A stretch of DNA of 5,032 bases from JBEKHI01 sp050012355 (GTDB lineage Bacteria > Actinomycetota > Actinomycetes > Streptosporangiales > Streptosporangiaceae). The notes beneath the pieces are model-generated. The model was not told the origin of the DNA and ran no database searches. It was given only the letters and a program-made list of their open reading frames with translations. How positions within the stretch are numbered: position 1 is the first letter of the stretch; each line of letters opens with the position of its first letter. The stretch is from the NCBI GenBank assembly GCA_050012355.1, contig JBEKHI010000519.1, positions 1-5,032 of the forward strand. Direction: 5' to 3'. The position numbers and the translations under genes were made by a program. Positions 1 through 5,032 of this stretch are shown one piece after another.

Positions 1-307
1 GCGGGAACCACACGAGAAAGAGCAGCGCGGAAAGGCCGGCCGGGAACCGCAGGTAGTTGATCCACGGGACCGCGGGCAGCTTCGGCGCGCGGTGCCTGAT
101 CACCGCCAGGACGGACCCGTCGGCGATCGAGTACAGCGGCATCAGCACCAGGTCGTGTCCTACGACCGCGCCGATGAACCAGATCGCGACGCTCTCCGGG
201 CGGGACTTCACCAGCTGGGTGGCGGCGTAGCCCGCGAGGGCGAAACAGGCGAGCAGCGCGAGCAGGTGGAGCGGGCTGGCGCCGTACCAGCGCGTGAGAC
301 GGTGCAC
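1..307 (-). CDS. Small polytopic membrane protein, partial at the left window edge
   Basis: The GTG start at 307 lies 1 nt after the TGA of the preceding oxidoreductase gene; 102 codons are visible before the window ends, so the C-terminus is missing. The protein reads as membrane embedded: hydrophobic stretches fall at about residues 12-32, 40-60 and from 88 to the edge, with a charged loop (RHRAPK) at 71-76 between the second and third. A His-Asp pair (H51, D52) lies inside the second predicted helix, which is unusual for a simple anchor and could matter for function. The start is supported by a GGGAG at 313-317. I do not recognise a named family. Its position directly after a membrane molybdoenzyme suggests it may be an accessory or membrane partner, but that is inference from context only. 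Confidence 0.72.
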   Translation of the reverse strand, partial: MHRLTRWYGASPLHLLALLACFALAGYAATQLVKSRPESVAIWFIGAVVGHDLVLMPLYSIADGSVLAVIRHRAPKLPAVPWINYLRFPAGLSALLFLVWFP

Positions 308-308
308 G

Positions 309-1739
309 TCAGCTCCCGAACGTCATGCTGGTGACCCACTTGATGTTGTGCACGCCAGGGCTGGCCGGCAAGATCACCCGGGCCGGATAGCCGTGGTTGG
401 CGGAGAGTTCCGCGCCATTGACGCGGAACGCCAGCAGCGAGTCCGGGTTCGTGATCTGCCCGGCCGACAACGCGGCGTGGCCGCCATGCTGCTGCAGCGA
501 CTGGACCTCTACCTTCCCGGGATTCTTCGCCCCGGCGAGCCGCGCGAGATCGCGTAGCCGCACCCCGGTCCAGACCTGGTTTCCCGTGGACCAGCCCTCG
601 ACGCAGTTGATGGCCAGGCTCACCGTGTGCTGGGGCATCGCGAGCAACTGGGCCCTGGTCAGGGTAACGGGGACGCTGGTCCCAGAGCCCGCGCTCGTGA
701 GGGTGAGCCGCCAGGTATCTCCGGTGTCCTCGGGCCTGATCTCGGCCTCGGCCGCGGTCACGTTGATCTGGAAGTCTTCCGGTCCGCTGCCGGTGACCTG
801 GCCATGCGGGGCCAGCAGCGCGGTGCGGCGCAGCGGGCCGCCGATCGACTGGCCCACCGACAACGCGAGCAGCAGCAGTGCCCCGCCCCCGGCGAAGCCC
901 AGCACACCGCGACGGGAGATCGTCGGGGTGGCGGGCCGGGTGGGCACGAGGGAGCTGACTTCGGGGGACTCCGGCACCGTGTGAGCGGTGTTTACCCGCA
1001 GTTCCCTGAGCAGTCCGCGGCGACGCAGCGACCGGATCACCGTGGGCATCTTCAGCCCCGCGTGCACGACGAACGCGGCGGTGAACACCCACGCGCCGTA
1101 CAAGTGCAGTGTGTAGAAGGAGCCGGGGAACACGTACCACTGCTGGATGTTCATGATCCCGGTGGCGAACTCGAAGACGCCACCGCCGACGAGCAGGAAC
1201 AGGGATATCCGCTCGAGCGCGTGCGCGGGGTTGCGCAGCGGCGGCCACTCGAAGAGCTTCGGCAGCACCGACCACAGTTTGGTCAGCAGGATCGGGACGA
1301 GGACCAGGCCGAGCGTGACGTGCACACCCTGGTTGACCCGGTAGATCCAGGTCGGGCCGGTCGGCCACGAGAACAGGTAGAAGCCGAGCCATCCCTTGCC
1401 CGGCGTGTAGTCGTTGCCGCCGCCGAGATTGGGGTTGTAGGAGTCGTAGGACAGCAGTCCGGTCACGAACAAGATCGCGATGCCGCCGAGCAGCACCAGC
1501 CCGAGGACCGAGGTCAGCCACGGCCCGCGGACCGGGCTGCGCCAGAAGGACCGCCGGAACGGACCGGGCGGCGGTTCCTCCGGCATCAGCAGGTGCGCCA
1601 GCCGGTCCGGCTGGACCTTCGCGCGCAGCCGGATCAGCCGGTCAGGCCGCCGCTCGGGCCGTGGTTTCTTCTCCGCGGGCACGGGCTTCTCCGTAGGCGT
1701 GCTCTCTTTCGCGGGCTGCGGCTTCTCCTCGTCACTCAT
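309..1739 (-). CDS. Membrane-bound molybdopterin oxidoreductase with N-terminal cytochrome-b-like domain
   Basis: A 476-residue protein starting at ATG 1739 (numbering here follows that start). Residues 1-70 are a charged Pro/Lys/Glu-rich, probably disordered cytoplasmic tail. Four membrane segments follow at about 75-96, 138-158, 178-198 and 212-234. Candidate haem ligands are H140 in the second segment and H212 and H226 in the fourth; the last two are 14 residues apart, the spacing seen in b-type cytochromes. A fifth segment at about 279-301 is preceded by SRRGVLG, a twin-arginine-like motif. Residues 308-476 are a sulfite-oxidase-type molybdopterin domain: NCVEGWS carries the expected molybdenum-ligand cysteine (C379), and W-x-G-V-x-L-x-D-L and HGYPARVILP match family signatures. 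Five segments place this domain outside the membrane. Inference: the b domain exchanges electrons with the quinone pool. The substrate is unknown; the family includes sulfite oxidases and methionine-sulfoxide reductases (MsrP type). It is the middle gene of a tight operon. Confidence 0.93.
   Translation of the reverse strand: MSDEEKPQPAKESTPTEKPVPAEKKPRPERRPDRLIRLRAKVQPDRLAHLLMPEEPPPGPFRRSFWRSPVRGPWLTSVLGLVLLGGIAILFVTGLLSYDSYNPNLGGGNDYTPGKGWLGFYLFSWPTGPTWIYRVNQGVHVTLGLVLVPILLTKLWSVLPKLFEWPPLRNPAHALERISLFLLVGGGVFEFATGIMNIQQWYVFPGSFYTLHLYGAWVFTAAFVVHAGLKMPTVIRSLRRRGLLRELRVNTAHTVPESPEVSSLVPTRPATPTISRRGVLGFAGGGALLLLALSVGQSIGGPLRRTALLAPHGQVTGSGPEDFQINVTAAEAEIRPEDTGDTWRLTLTSAGSGTSVPVTLTRAQLLAMPQHTVSLAINCVEGWSTGNQVWTGVRLRDLARLAGAKNPGKVEVQSLQQHGGHAALSAGQITNPDSLLAFRVNGAELSANHGYPARVILPASPGVHNIKWVTSMTFGS
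313..317 (-). promoter_or_regulatory. Ribosome binding site for the small membrane protein
   Basis: GGGAG on the minus strand, 5 nt before the GTG at 307 and inside the last codons of the upstream oxidoreductase gene. It decides the GTG start and implies translational coupling across the 1-nt gap. Confidence 0.6.
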
Positions 1740-1741
1740 TG

Positions 1742-3337
1742 TCAAGACTCCTGTGACTCAAGTGTCCGGACGACCGCCGCGCAGGAGGGCCCGTGCCCGA
1801 TGGGCAGCCAGACCGTAACAGGCAGGGCGCTGGCGTTCGCGGAAAACGGCACGGACAGGACGCCGTCCAGCGGCGCCTGCGGGCAGCGGTGATAGTAGCG
1901 CCTCAGCAGGTCCATCCGGAAGCCGCGCAGATCCCCGTTGAACTCGGTGATGATGCCGCTGAACTGCTGCGTGGCCAGGGCCCGCGAGAGGCTGGTCATG
2001 AAGATGTTCTTGGGGCCCTGGTCCTTGGCGTGCAGGACGTCAGCCGCCGCGATCTGGTCCTCGGCCGGTGGTAGTCCCGCCGTGACCGCGATACCGGGAT
2101 CGGCGGGGATCGCGACCGTGCCGCCGAGCGCTCGCGTGGCCGCGACCAGTCGCTGGTTGGCGAGGCGGTCAGCGTTCGGCGGGAACGCCTGGCTCAGCCG
2201 GAAGCCGCCCGCAAGCACCCCGATCTGCACGAGGACCAGGCCGCTGACCGCGACCGGAATCCACCGCCCGCCCGGGCCACGACGCCAGCGGGGCAGGCCG
2301 CCCATGGCCAGTCCGGCCAGCACTGCCACCGCCAGGTAGGCGGGCAGCAGGTCGTTCAGGTTGCTTCCGGTCTGCGCACGCGCCGCGAACGACTCCACCG
2401 TGAGCGCGCCGCAGCCGGCGAGCAGCACCAGCGGTACCCGCCGTGCACCCAGGAGCGCGGCGCAGATGGCGATGCCGAGCGTGGGCAGCAGATCGGCGGC
2501 CCACCACTGGTGGGCGCTGCCGGGGCTGAGCTTGTGCTGGCTCACCTGCTCGAAGATGTAGTAGATGTACCAGCCGTGGCTGGTCAGCCCGAGCACGAGC
2601 GTGCTGCCGCCGACGACCGCGGCATAGGTCACCGCGGCTGGCACGGCAAGCCGTCGGCGCGGCCCGGCCGCCATTGCCGCCAGGACCACGACCCCCTCCG
2701 CCAGCGCGGACTGCTTGGTGAGGAACGCCGCGCCGAGCAGCAGCCCCGCGGCGATCGCCCCCCGGGTGCGGCACGCCCACCGTGCGGCGTACAGGCCGGC
2801 GACGCTGAGCGCCAGGAACAGCGAGTCGACCCGGCCGACATCGAACCAGGTGCCGGTCGCGGAATAAGTCGCGGCCAGCAGGCCGGCGGCCGCCGCTCCC
2901 GCCGTACGGCTCTGTGTTTCCCGCTGGACCAGCCGTCCCAGGATCACGAAGCAAACCAGCGATGCGATCAGTGACACGAGCCGCAACGGCAGGTAGGACT
3001 GGCCGAGCACGCTGGCCGCCGCCGCCGAGACAGCGAAGTAGAGCGGCGGGTAACCATCCGGCACATAGCTAGCCGACGGCGCCGCGTAGAGCTGCTGACC
3101 CGCGAGGATACGGTGCACCTCCACGAGTGAGTTGCCCTCGAGGATTTCGAGATGGCCGGGGTACCCGATCCGGGCCAGCGCGATGCCTAGGTAGGCGCCG
3201 ATCACAGTGAGCCCGGCAACCGCGGCGGCTGCCCGCAGCGTCCGCGTCAGGTCCCAGCGCCGCGCCGGCCGCGTCGGCCCGCCAGACGCGGTCGCCCGGC
3301 CGCCGCCGCGGAATTCACCGATGGTCCTAGGAGTCAC
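1742..3337 (-). CDS. GT-C-fold polytopic glycosyltransferase (family 39/RgtA-D-like)
   Basis: A 531-residue integral membrane protein with about ten hydrophobic helices between residues 34 and 377, then an extracytoplasmic C-terminal part of about 150 residues. The first external loop holds the acidic pattern HLEILEGN (E64, E67), where GT-C enzymes usually carry catalytic acidic residues. PDGYPPLY (93-100) follows, then FDVGRVDS (165-172), FLTKQSAL (205-212) near the end of a helix, and SNLNDLLPAYL (325-335). These match the layout of dolichyl- or polyprenyl-phosphate-sugar-dependent transferases, which move a sugar from a lipid carrier onto a lipid, polysaccharide or protein outside the membrane. 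Donor and acceptor cannot be told from sequence. It is the first gene of the minus-strand operon and ends 2 nt before the oxidoreductase. The GTG at 3337 is the first start after an in-frame stop at 3373-3371, the next in-frame GTG would remove about 50 residues including the first helix, and no Shine-Dalgarno precedes it. Confidence 0.87.
   Translation of the reverse strand: MTPRTIGEFRGGGRATASGGPTRPARRWDLTRTLRAAAAVAGLTVIGAYLGIALARIGYPGHLEILEGNSLVEVHRILAGQQLYAAPSASYVPDGYPPLYFAVSAAAASVLGQSYLPLRLVSLIASLVCFVILGRLVQRETQSRTAGAAAAGLLAATYSATGTWFDVGRVDSLFLALSVAGLYAARWACRTRGAIAAGLLLGAAFLTKQSALAEGVVVLAAMAAGPRRRLAVPAAVTYAAVVGGSTLVLGLTSHGWYIYYIFEQVSQHKLSPGSAHQWWAADLLPTLGIAICAALLGARRVPLVLLAGCGALTVESFAARAQTGSNLNDLLPAYLAVAVLAGLAMGGLPRWRRGPGGRWIPVAVSGLVLVQIGVLAGGFRLSQAFPPNADRLANQRLVAATRALGGTVAIPADPGIAVTAGLPPAEDQIAAADVLHAKDQGPKNIFMTSLSRALATQQFSGIITEFNGDLRGFRMDLLRRYYHRCPQAPLDGVLSVPFSANASALPVTVWLPIGHGPSCAAVVRTLESQES
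1748..1752 (-). promoter_or_regulatory. Ribosome binding site fixing the oxidoreductase start at 1739
   Basis: AGGAG lies 8 nt before the ATG at 1739, an ideal spacing. The alternative in-frame TTG at 1745 would be only 2 nt from it, so the ATG is preferred. The site sits within the last codons of the glycosyltransferase gene. Confidence 0.75.
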
Positions 3338-3374
3338 GCTGTGTATTACATGCGCTCGTAACAGGCCTGGTCAA
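3338..3374 (-). promoter_or_regulatory. Candidate promoter giving a leaderless mRNA for the glycosyltransferase operon
   Basis: On the minus strand, TTGACC (3374-3369, five of six to TTGACA) is separated by 18 nt from TGTAAT (3350-3345, five of six to TATAAT). A further 7 nt leads exactly to the GTG start at 3337. The expected transcription start is therefore the first base of the start codon, which agrees with the absence of any Shine-Dalgarno. Leaderless mRNAs are common in actinobacteria. The element was found by reading and has not been tested experimentally. Confidence 0.65.
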
Positions 3375-3380
3375 ACGCTA

Positions 3381-3431
3381 CATGACCGTCGTTTTGTCCG
3401 CTTATATCTGTTTAGCGGGTTGCCGGTCATG
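3381..3431. repeat. Nested inverted repeat upstream of the operon promoter (possible regulator site)
   Basis: Outer arms CATGACCG (3381-3388) and CGGTCATG (3424-3431) are perfectly complementary. They enclose inner arms CCGCT (3398-3402) and AGCGG (3414-3418) around an A/T-rich 11-nt centre. The two pairs share nearly the same axis, at about 3406, which is about 69 bp upstream of the predicted transcription start and just outside the -35. That is a typical place for an activator site. No T-run follows on either strand, so it is not a convincing terminator. Confidence 0.45.
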
Positions 3432-3536
3432 GCCGCACAGAACGTTCGCCGCTGATCGAAATCTTTGTGCAGAAATTCCTCTGACCAGGTATTCTGACGT
3501 GAATCACCGAATCCGCTCGCAGGTGCCGGATGACCC

Positions 3537-3553
3537 GTGCGGGATGGCCGCAC
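3537..3553. terminator. Weak hairpin downstream of the MarR-type gene
   Basis: GTGCGG (3537-3542) and CCGCAC (3548-3553) form a perfect 6-bp stem with a 5-nt loop, about 80 nt past the regulator stop codon. It has no T-run, so a terminator role is only a guess; U-less terminators are reported in actinobacteria. Confidence 0.2.
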
Positions 3554-3635
3554 CGCTGCCGGTAAGCGAATCTTACAAACCAGGGATAGAGCAGCATGGC
3601 CGGGCTCGGGGTTGTCTACCGGGGTGCCGCAGACG

Positions 3636-4133
3636 TCATAGCGGGATCGGGCTGAGGGCGGTGACCCCGTAGTCATCCCCGGCCGCGGCGACCAGCAGGC
3701 CGAGCGCGTCGGTGACCGCGGCCCGGTCCGGTCCTGGCAGCCGTGCCATGATCCGGGCGAGCTCGTGCCGCCGCCAGGCGGCGGCCCGTTCGGTCAGGTC
3801 GCGGCCGTCGGGGGTCAGGTCCAGGGTGACCACGCCGCGGTGGCCGGGGTCGGAGCCGCGTGTTACGTACCCGGCGGCGACCAGCCGGTCAGCCAGCCGG
3901 GTGATGGTCGAGCGGTCCAGCCCGAGTGCCGTGGCTGCCTGCCCGGACGGCGCGGGCCCAAGGTCGGCGAGCACGGCCAGCAGCCGGAACTGCGGCAGCG
4001 TCACGCCGGCGTCCAGGGCGTCGGTACTGCGCAGCGCGACGCCCGCTAGCATCCGGGTGGCGGCCTGCAGCACCTGCGCCGCGCGCGGGTCCAGCTCTGG
4101 TACCTGGTCGTGATCCTGGGCCGGTAGCGGCAT
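3636..4133 (-). CDS. MarR-family transcriptional regulator
   Basis: A 165-residue protein of normal length for this family. Residues 15-40 form the N-terminal dimerisation helix, and 44-58 (TLPQFRLLAVLADLG) is the usual lead-in to the winged helix. SGQAATALGL (63-72) and DRSTITRLADRLVAAGYVTR (73-92) make up the helix-turn-helix with the recognition helix. DPGHRGVVTLDLT (95-107) is the wing, with the family's conserved D-x-R-type arrangement in relaxed form. The C-terminal helices complete the dimer interface. There is no cysteine, so thiol-based sensing as in OhrR types is excluded; the ligand is unknown. The ATG at 4133 is chosen because AAGGGGA lies 7 nt upstream; a longer reading from 4277 would run through the operator region. 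The gene is divergent from a CLC transporter gene, and palindromes between them suggest that it controls both. Confidence 0.94.
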   Translation of the reverse strand: MPLPAQDHDQVPELDPRAAQVLQAATRMLAGVALRSTDALDAGVTLPQFRLLAVLADLGPAPSGQAATALGLDRSTITRLADRLVAAGYVTRGSDPGHRGVVTLDLTPDGRDLTERAAAWRRHELARIMARLPGPDRAAVTDALGLLVAAAGDDYGVTALSPIPL

Positions 4134-4140
4134 CTGGCTG

Positions 4141-4147
4141 TCCCCTT
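4141..4147 (-). promoter_or_regulatory. Ribosome binding site fixing the MarR start at 4133
   Basis: AAGGGGA on the minus strand, 7 nt before the ATG. It rules out the 48-codon longer reading that begins at 4277. Confidence 0.75.
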
Positions 4148-4167
4148 GCGTCTCGGCCGATCTACTA

Positions 4168-4196
4168 TTGCAGATGCCAATGATTGTATTATGCAA
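4168..4196. promoter_or_regulatory. Operator cluster A, proximal to the MarR gene, overlapping its likely -10
   Basis: Two 13-bp TTG-CAA palindromes lie 16 bp apart centre to centre: 4168-4180 (TTGCA then GCCAA, imperfect) and 4184-4196 (TTGTA-TTA-TGCAA, one mismatch between arms). On the minus strand the second covers most of TACAAT (4188-4183), a good -10 candidate for the regulator gene that would give a leader of about 40 nt. No good -35 is visible. AT-rich palindromes of this size are typical MarR binding sites, so autoregulation is likely. Confidence 0.65.
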
Positions 4197-4200
4197 GGAA

Positions 4201-4249
4201 TGCTGGCGTGACGCGAGAGGCGCCCGGACGGGGCCGCCGCACGCCAGCA
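4201..4249. repeat. Perfect 10-bp inverted repeat in the middle of the divergent promoter region
   Basis: TGCTGGCGTG (4201-4210) and CACGCCAGCA (4240-4249) are exact reverse complements around a 29-nt G/C-rich centre. They lie between the two operator clusters and probably upstream of both transcription starts, so they would act as DNA rather than as an RNA hairpin. Confidence 0.7.
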
Positions 4250-4264
4250 GCGGGCCGTTCATAA

Positions 4265-4293
4265 GCGCATGATACAACTATTGCAAGATGCAA
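4265..4293. promoter_or_regulatory. Operator cluster B, proximal to the CLC gene, mirror image of cluster A
   Basis: It contains TTGCA-AGA-TGCAA (4281-4293), a palindrome with perfect 5-bp arms, and 4265-4277, which on the minus strand reads TTGTATCATGCGC. The centres are again 16 bp apart. Aligned to cluster A in reverse complement, 20 of the first 27 bases match. TACAAC (4273-4278) is the mirrored -10 candidate for the CLC gene, giving a leader of about 60 nt to the GTG at 4345. A MarR dimer bound here would block transcription of the CLC gene. Confidence 0.65.
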
Positions 4294-4333
4294 CCATTGG
4301 CTGGTGCGCAGGATATCGGTGACCGGGCGGAAC

Positions 4334-4338
4334 GGGAG
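4334..4338 (+). promoter_or_regulatory. Ribosome binding site for the CLC gene
   Basis: GGGAG lies 6 nt before the GTG at 4345. It favours that start over the in-frame ATG at 4288, which lies inside operator cluster B and has no Shine-Dalgarno. Confidence 0.6.
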
Positions 4339-4344
4339 AGCCAT

Positions 4345-5032
4345 GTGGATGAGGCCGCAGTGCTGACCGCCGCGCAGCGTGCGGCGGCGTGGCTGCGATC
4401 AGGCCGCGGGGGTCTGTTCGTGCTGGCGCTGGTGACGGGCGTGGGAGCGGGCCTGGGTGCGGTGGTGTTCCGGTACCTGATCTACTTCGTCACCTGGCTC
4501 GCGACGGGTCACAGCCAGTTCGGCCAGGCCGGGTATGTCGGCAGCAGCCACCTGCCGTGGCTAGGCCTGGGCTTTTTCGTGGTAATCCCGGCGATCGGCG
4601 GGCTGCTGTACGGGCCGCTGATCTACCGTTTCGCGCGAGAAGCCCGCGGGCACGGGGTGCCCGAGGTGATGATCGCGGTCGCCGATAACGGCGGCCGGAT
4701 CCGGTGGCAGGTCAGCGTGGTGAAGTCGCTGGCCTCGGCACTGTGCATCGGGACCGGCGGGTCGGTCGGCCGGGAAGGCCCGATCGTGCAGATCGGCTCC
4801 GCGCTGGCTTCCGGCCTGGGCCAGTGGATCAAGATGCCGGAGAACCGGCTGCGGATCCTGGTCGCCTGCGGTGCCGCGGGCGGCATCTCGGCCACCTTCA
4901 ATGCGCCGATTACCGGGGTGTTCTTCGGCGTGGAGATCATCCTGCGGGAGTTCTCCGTCGACGCGCTGTTCACCGTGATGTTGTCGGCGATGATCGCCGA
5001 CATCACAGCCATCCCGTTCCTGGGCGACAAGC
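4345..5032 (+). CDS. CLC-family chloride channel or Cl-/H+ antiporter, partial at right edge
   Basis: 229 codons are visible from the GTG at 4345; CLC proteins are usually at least 400 residues, so roughly half is missing. Residues 23-49 form the first long membrane helix and 72-92 the next. GHGVPEV (102-108) occupies the first selectivity motif, usually GSGIP, with His in place of the chloride-coordinating Ser. GSVGREGP (139-146) is the second signature and keeps the gating glutamate (E144). FNAPITG (185-191) follows, then GVEIIL (195-200). The position that holds the internal proton glutamate in the E. coli antiporter (E203) is Ile198 here. The C-terminal half, including the tyrosine motif and any CBS domains, is off the window. 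It moves chloride or a similar anion across the membrane. An in-frame ATG at 4288 would add 19 residues. The divergent MarR gene and operator cluster B imply repression by that regulator. Confidence 0.95.
   Translation, partial: MDEAAVLTAAQRAAAWLRSGRGGLFVLALVTGVGAGLGAVVFRYLIYFVTWLATGHSQFGQAGYVGSSHLPWLGLGFFVVIPAIGGLLYGPLIYRFAREARGHGVPEVMIAVADNGGRIRWQVSVVKSLASALCIGTGGSVGREGPIVQIGSALASGLGQWIKMPENRLRILVACGAAGGISATFNAPITGVFFGVEIILREFSVDALFTVMLSAMIADITAIPFLGDK

Larger units (their letters stand above)
3338..3635. other. Intergenic region between marR-type gene and glycosyltransferase operon
   Basis: About 300 bp with visibly more A/T than the genes around it. It contains the operon promoter next to 3337, the nested inverted repeat and a weak hairpin nearer the regulator gene. 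Open frames crossing it on both strands lack ribosome binding sites, look compositionally random and run into the regulator gene, so I call no gene here. Confidence 0.6.

Noticed and set aside
208..1521. Long minus-strand open frame of 437 codons
   Set aside because: It overlaps the molybdoenzyme in another frame, its composition is Arg/Ala/Pro-rich with no domain or hydrophobic pattern, and the overlapped frame has clear family motifs.
1740..1745. TTG start two codons upstream of the oxidoreductase ATG
   Set aside because: It is only 2 nt from the AGGAG, while the ATG at 1739 is 8 nt from it.
627..1892. Long plus-strand open frame of 421 codons
   Set aside because: It is antisense to the oxidoreductase and rich in Arg, Gln and Gly with no recognisable domain, typical of a shadow frame in high-GC DNA.
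3366..3489. TGACCAGG in opposite orientations at 3366-3373 and 3482-3489
   Set aside because: Only 8 bp, far apart, no shared flanks, and one copy overlaps the -35; likely chance.
3382..3672. Plus-strand frame whose start looks slightly like a lipoprotein signal (VVLSAYICLAGC)
   Set aside because: It has no ribosome binding site, no charged N-region, random-looking sequence after the first 15 residues, and it runs antisense into the MarR gene.
3371..3676. Minus-strand frame of 101 codons between the MarR gene and the operon
   Set aside because: It overlaps the 3' end of the MarR gene, has no Shine-Dalgarno and ends within the promoter; no protein-like pattern.
4134..4277. N-terminal extension of the MarR protein from 4277
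   Set aside because: It would read through both operator clusters; the ATG at 4133 has a well-placed AAGGGGA and gives a normal-length MarR protein.
4623..5030. Minus-strand frame of 135 codons opposite the CLC gene
   Set aside because: It is antisense to a strongly conserved CLC coding region and has no motif of its own.

Overview
This is a high-GC window with strong G/C bias at third codon positions, GTG starts and short intergenic gaps. Together these point to an actinomycete (Actinomycetota); nothing here fixes the genus. Five genes are supported, and two of them run off the window edges.

Minus-strand block, read right to left (3337 down to 1). A polytopic GT-C-type (family 39-like) glycosyltransferase at 3337-1742 is followed after 2 nt by a two-part membrane oxidoreductase at 1739-309. 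The oxidoreductase joins a four-helix cytochrome-b-like domain to a sulfite-oxidase-type molybdopterin domain behind an internal twin-arginine motif. After 1 nt comes a small membrane protein, 307-1, cut by the window edge. The tight spacing, with each downstream ribosome binding site inside the preceding gene, indicates one operon. Its likely promoter is a well-formed -35/-10 pair placed so that transcription would begin on the GTG start codon, which predicts a leaderless mRNA. A nested inverted repeat lies just upstream of the -35 and may be a regulator site.

Intergenic 3338-3635 holds that promoter, the inverted repeat and a weak hairpin; I see no credible gene in it.

Right part (3636-5032). 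A MarR-family repressor gene (4133-3636, minus) is divergent from a CLC-family chloride channel or antiporter gene (4345 to the right edge, plus). The 211 bp between them is unusual. Two mirrored operator clusters, each with two TTG-CAA palindromes 16 bp apart centre to centre, flank a perfect 10-bp inverted repeat, so that 4168-4293 is one large imperfect palindrome. The simplest reading is that the MarR protein represses itself and the CLC gene through this region.

The left block looks like an envelope redox/glycosylation operon and the right block a self-regulated anion transport unit. Nothing in the sequence ties the two together beyond adjacency. I did not find a defence system, mobile element, CRISPR array or RNA gene.
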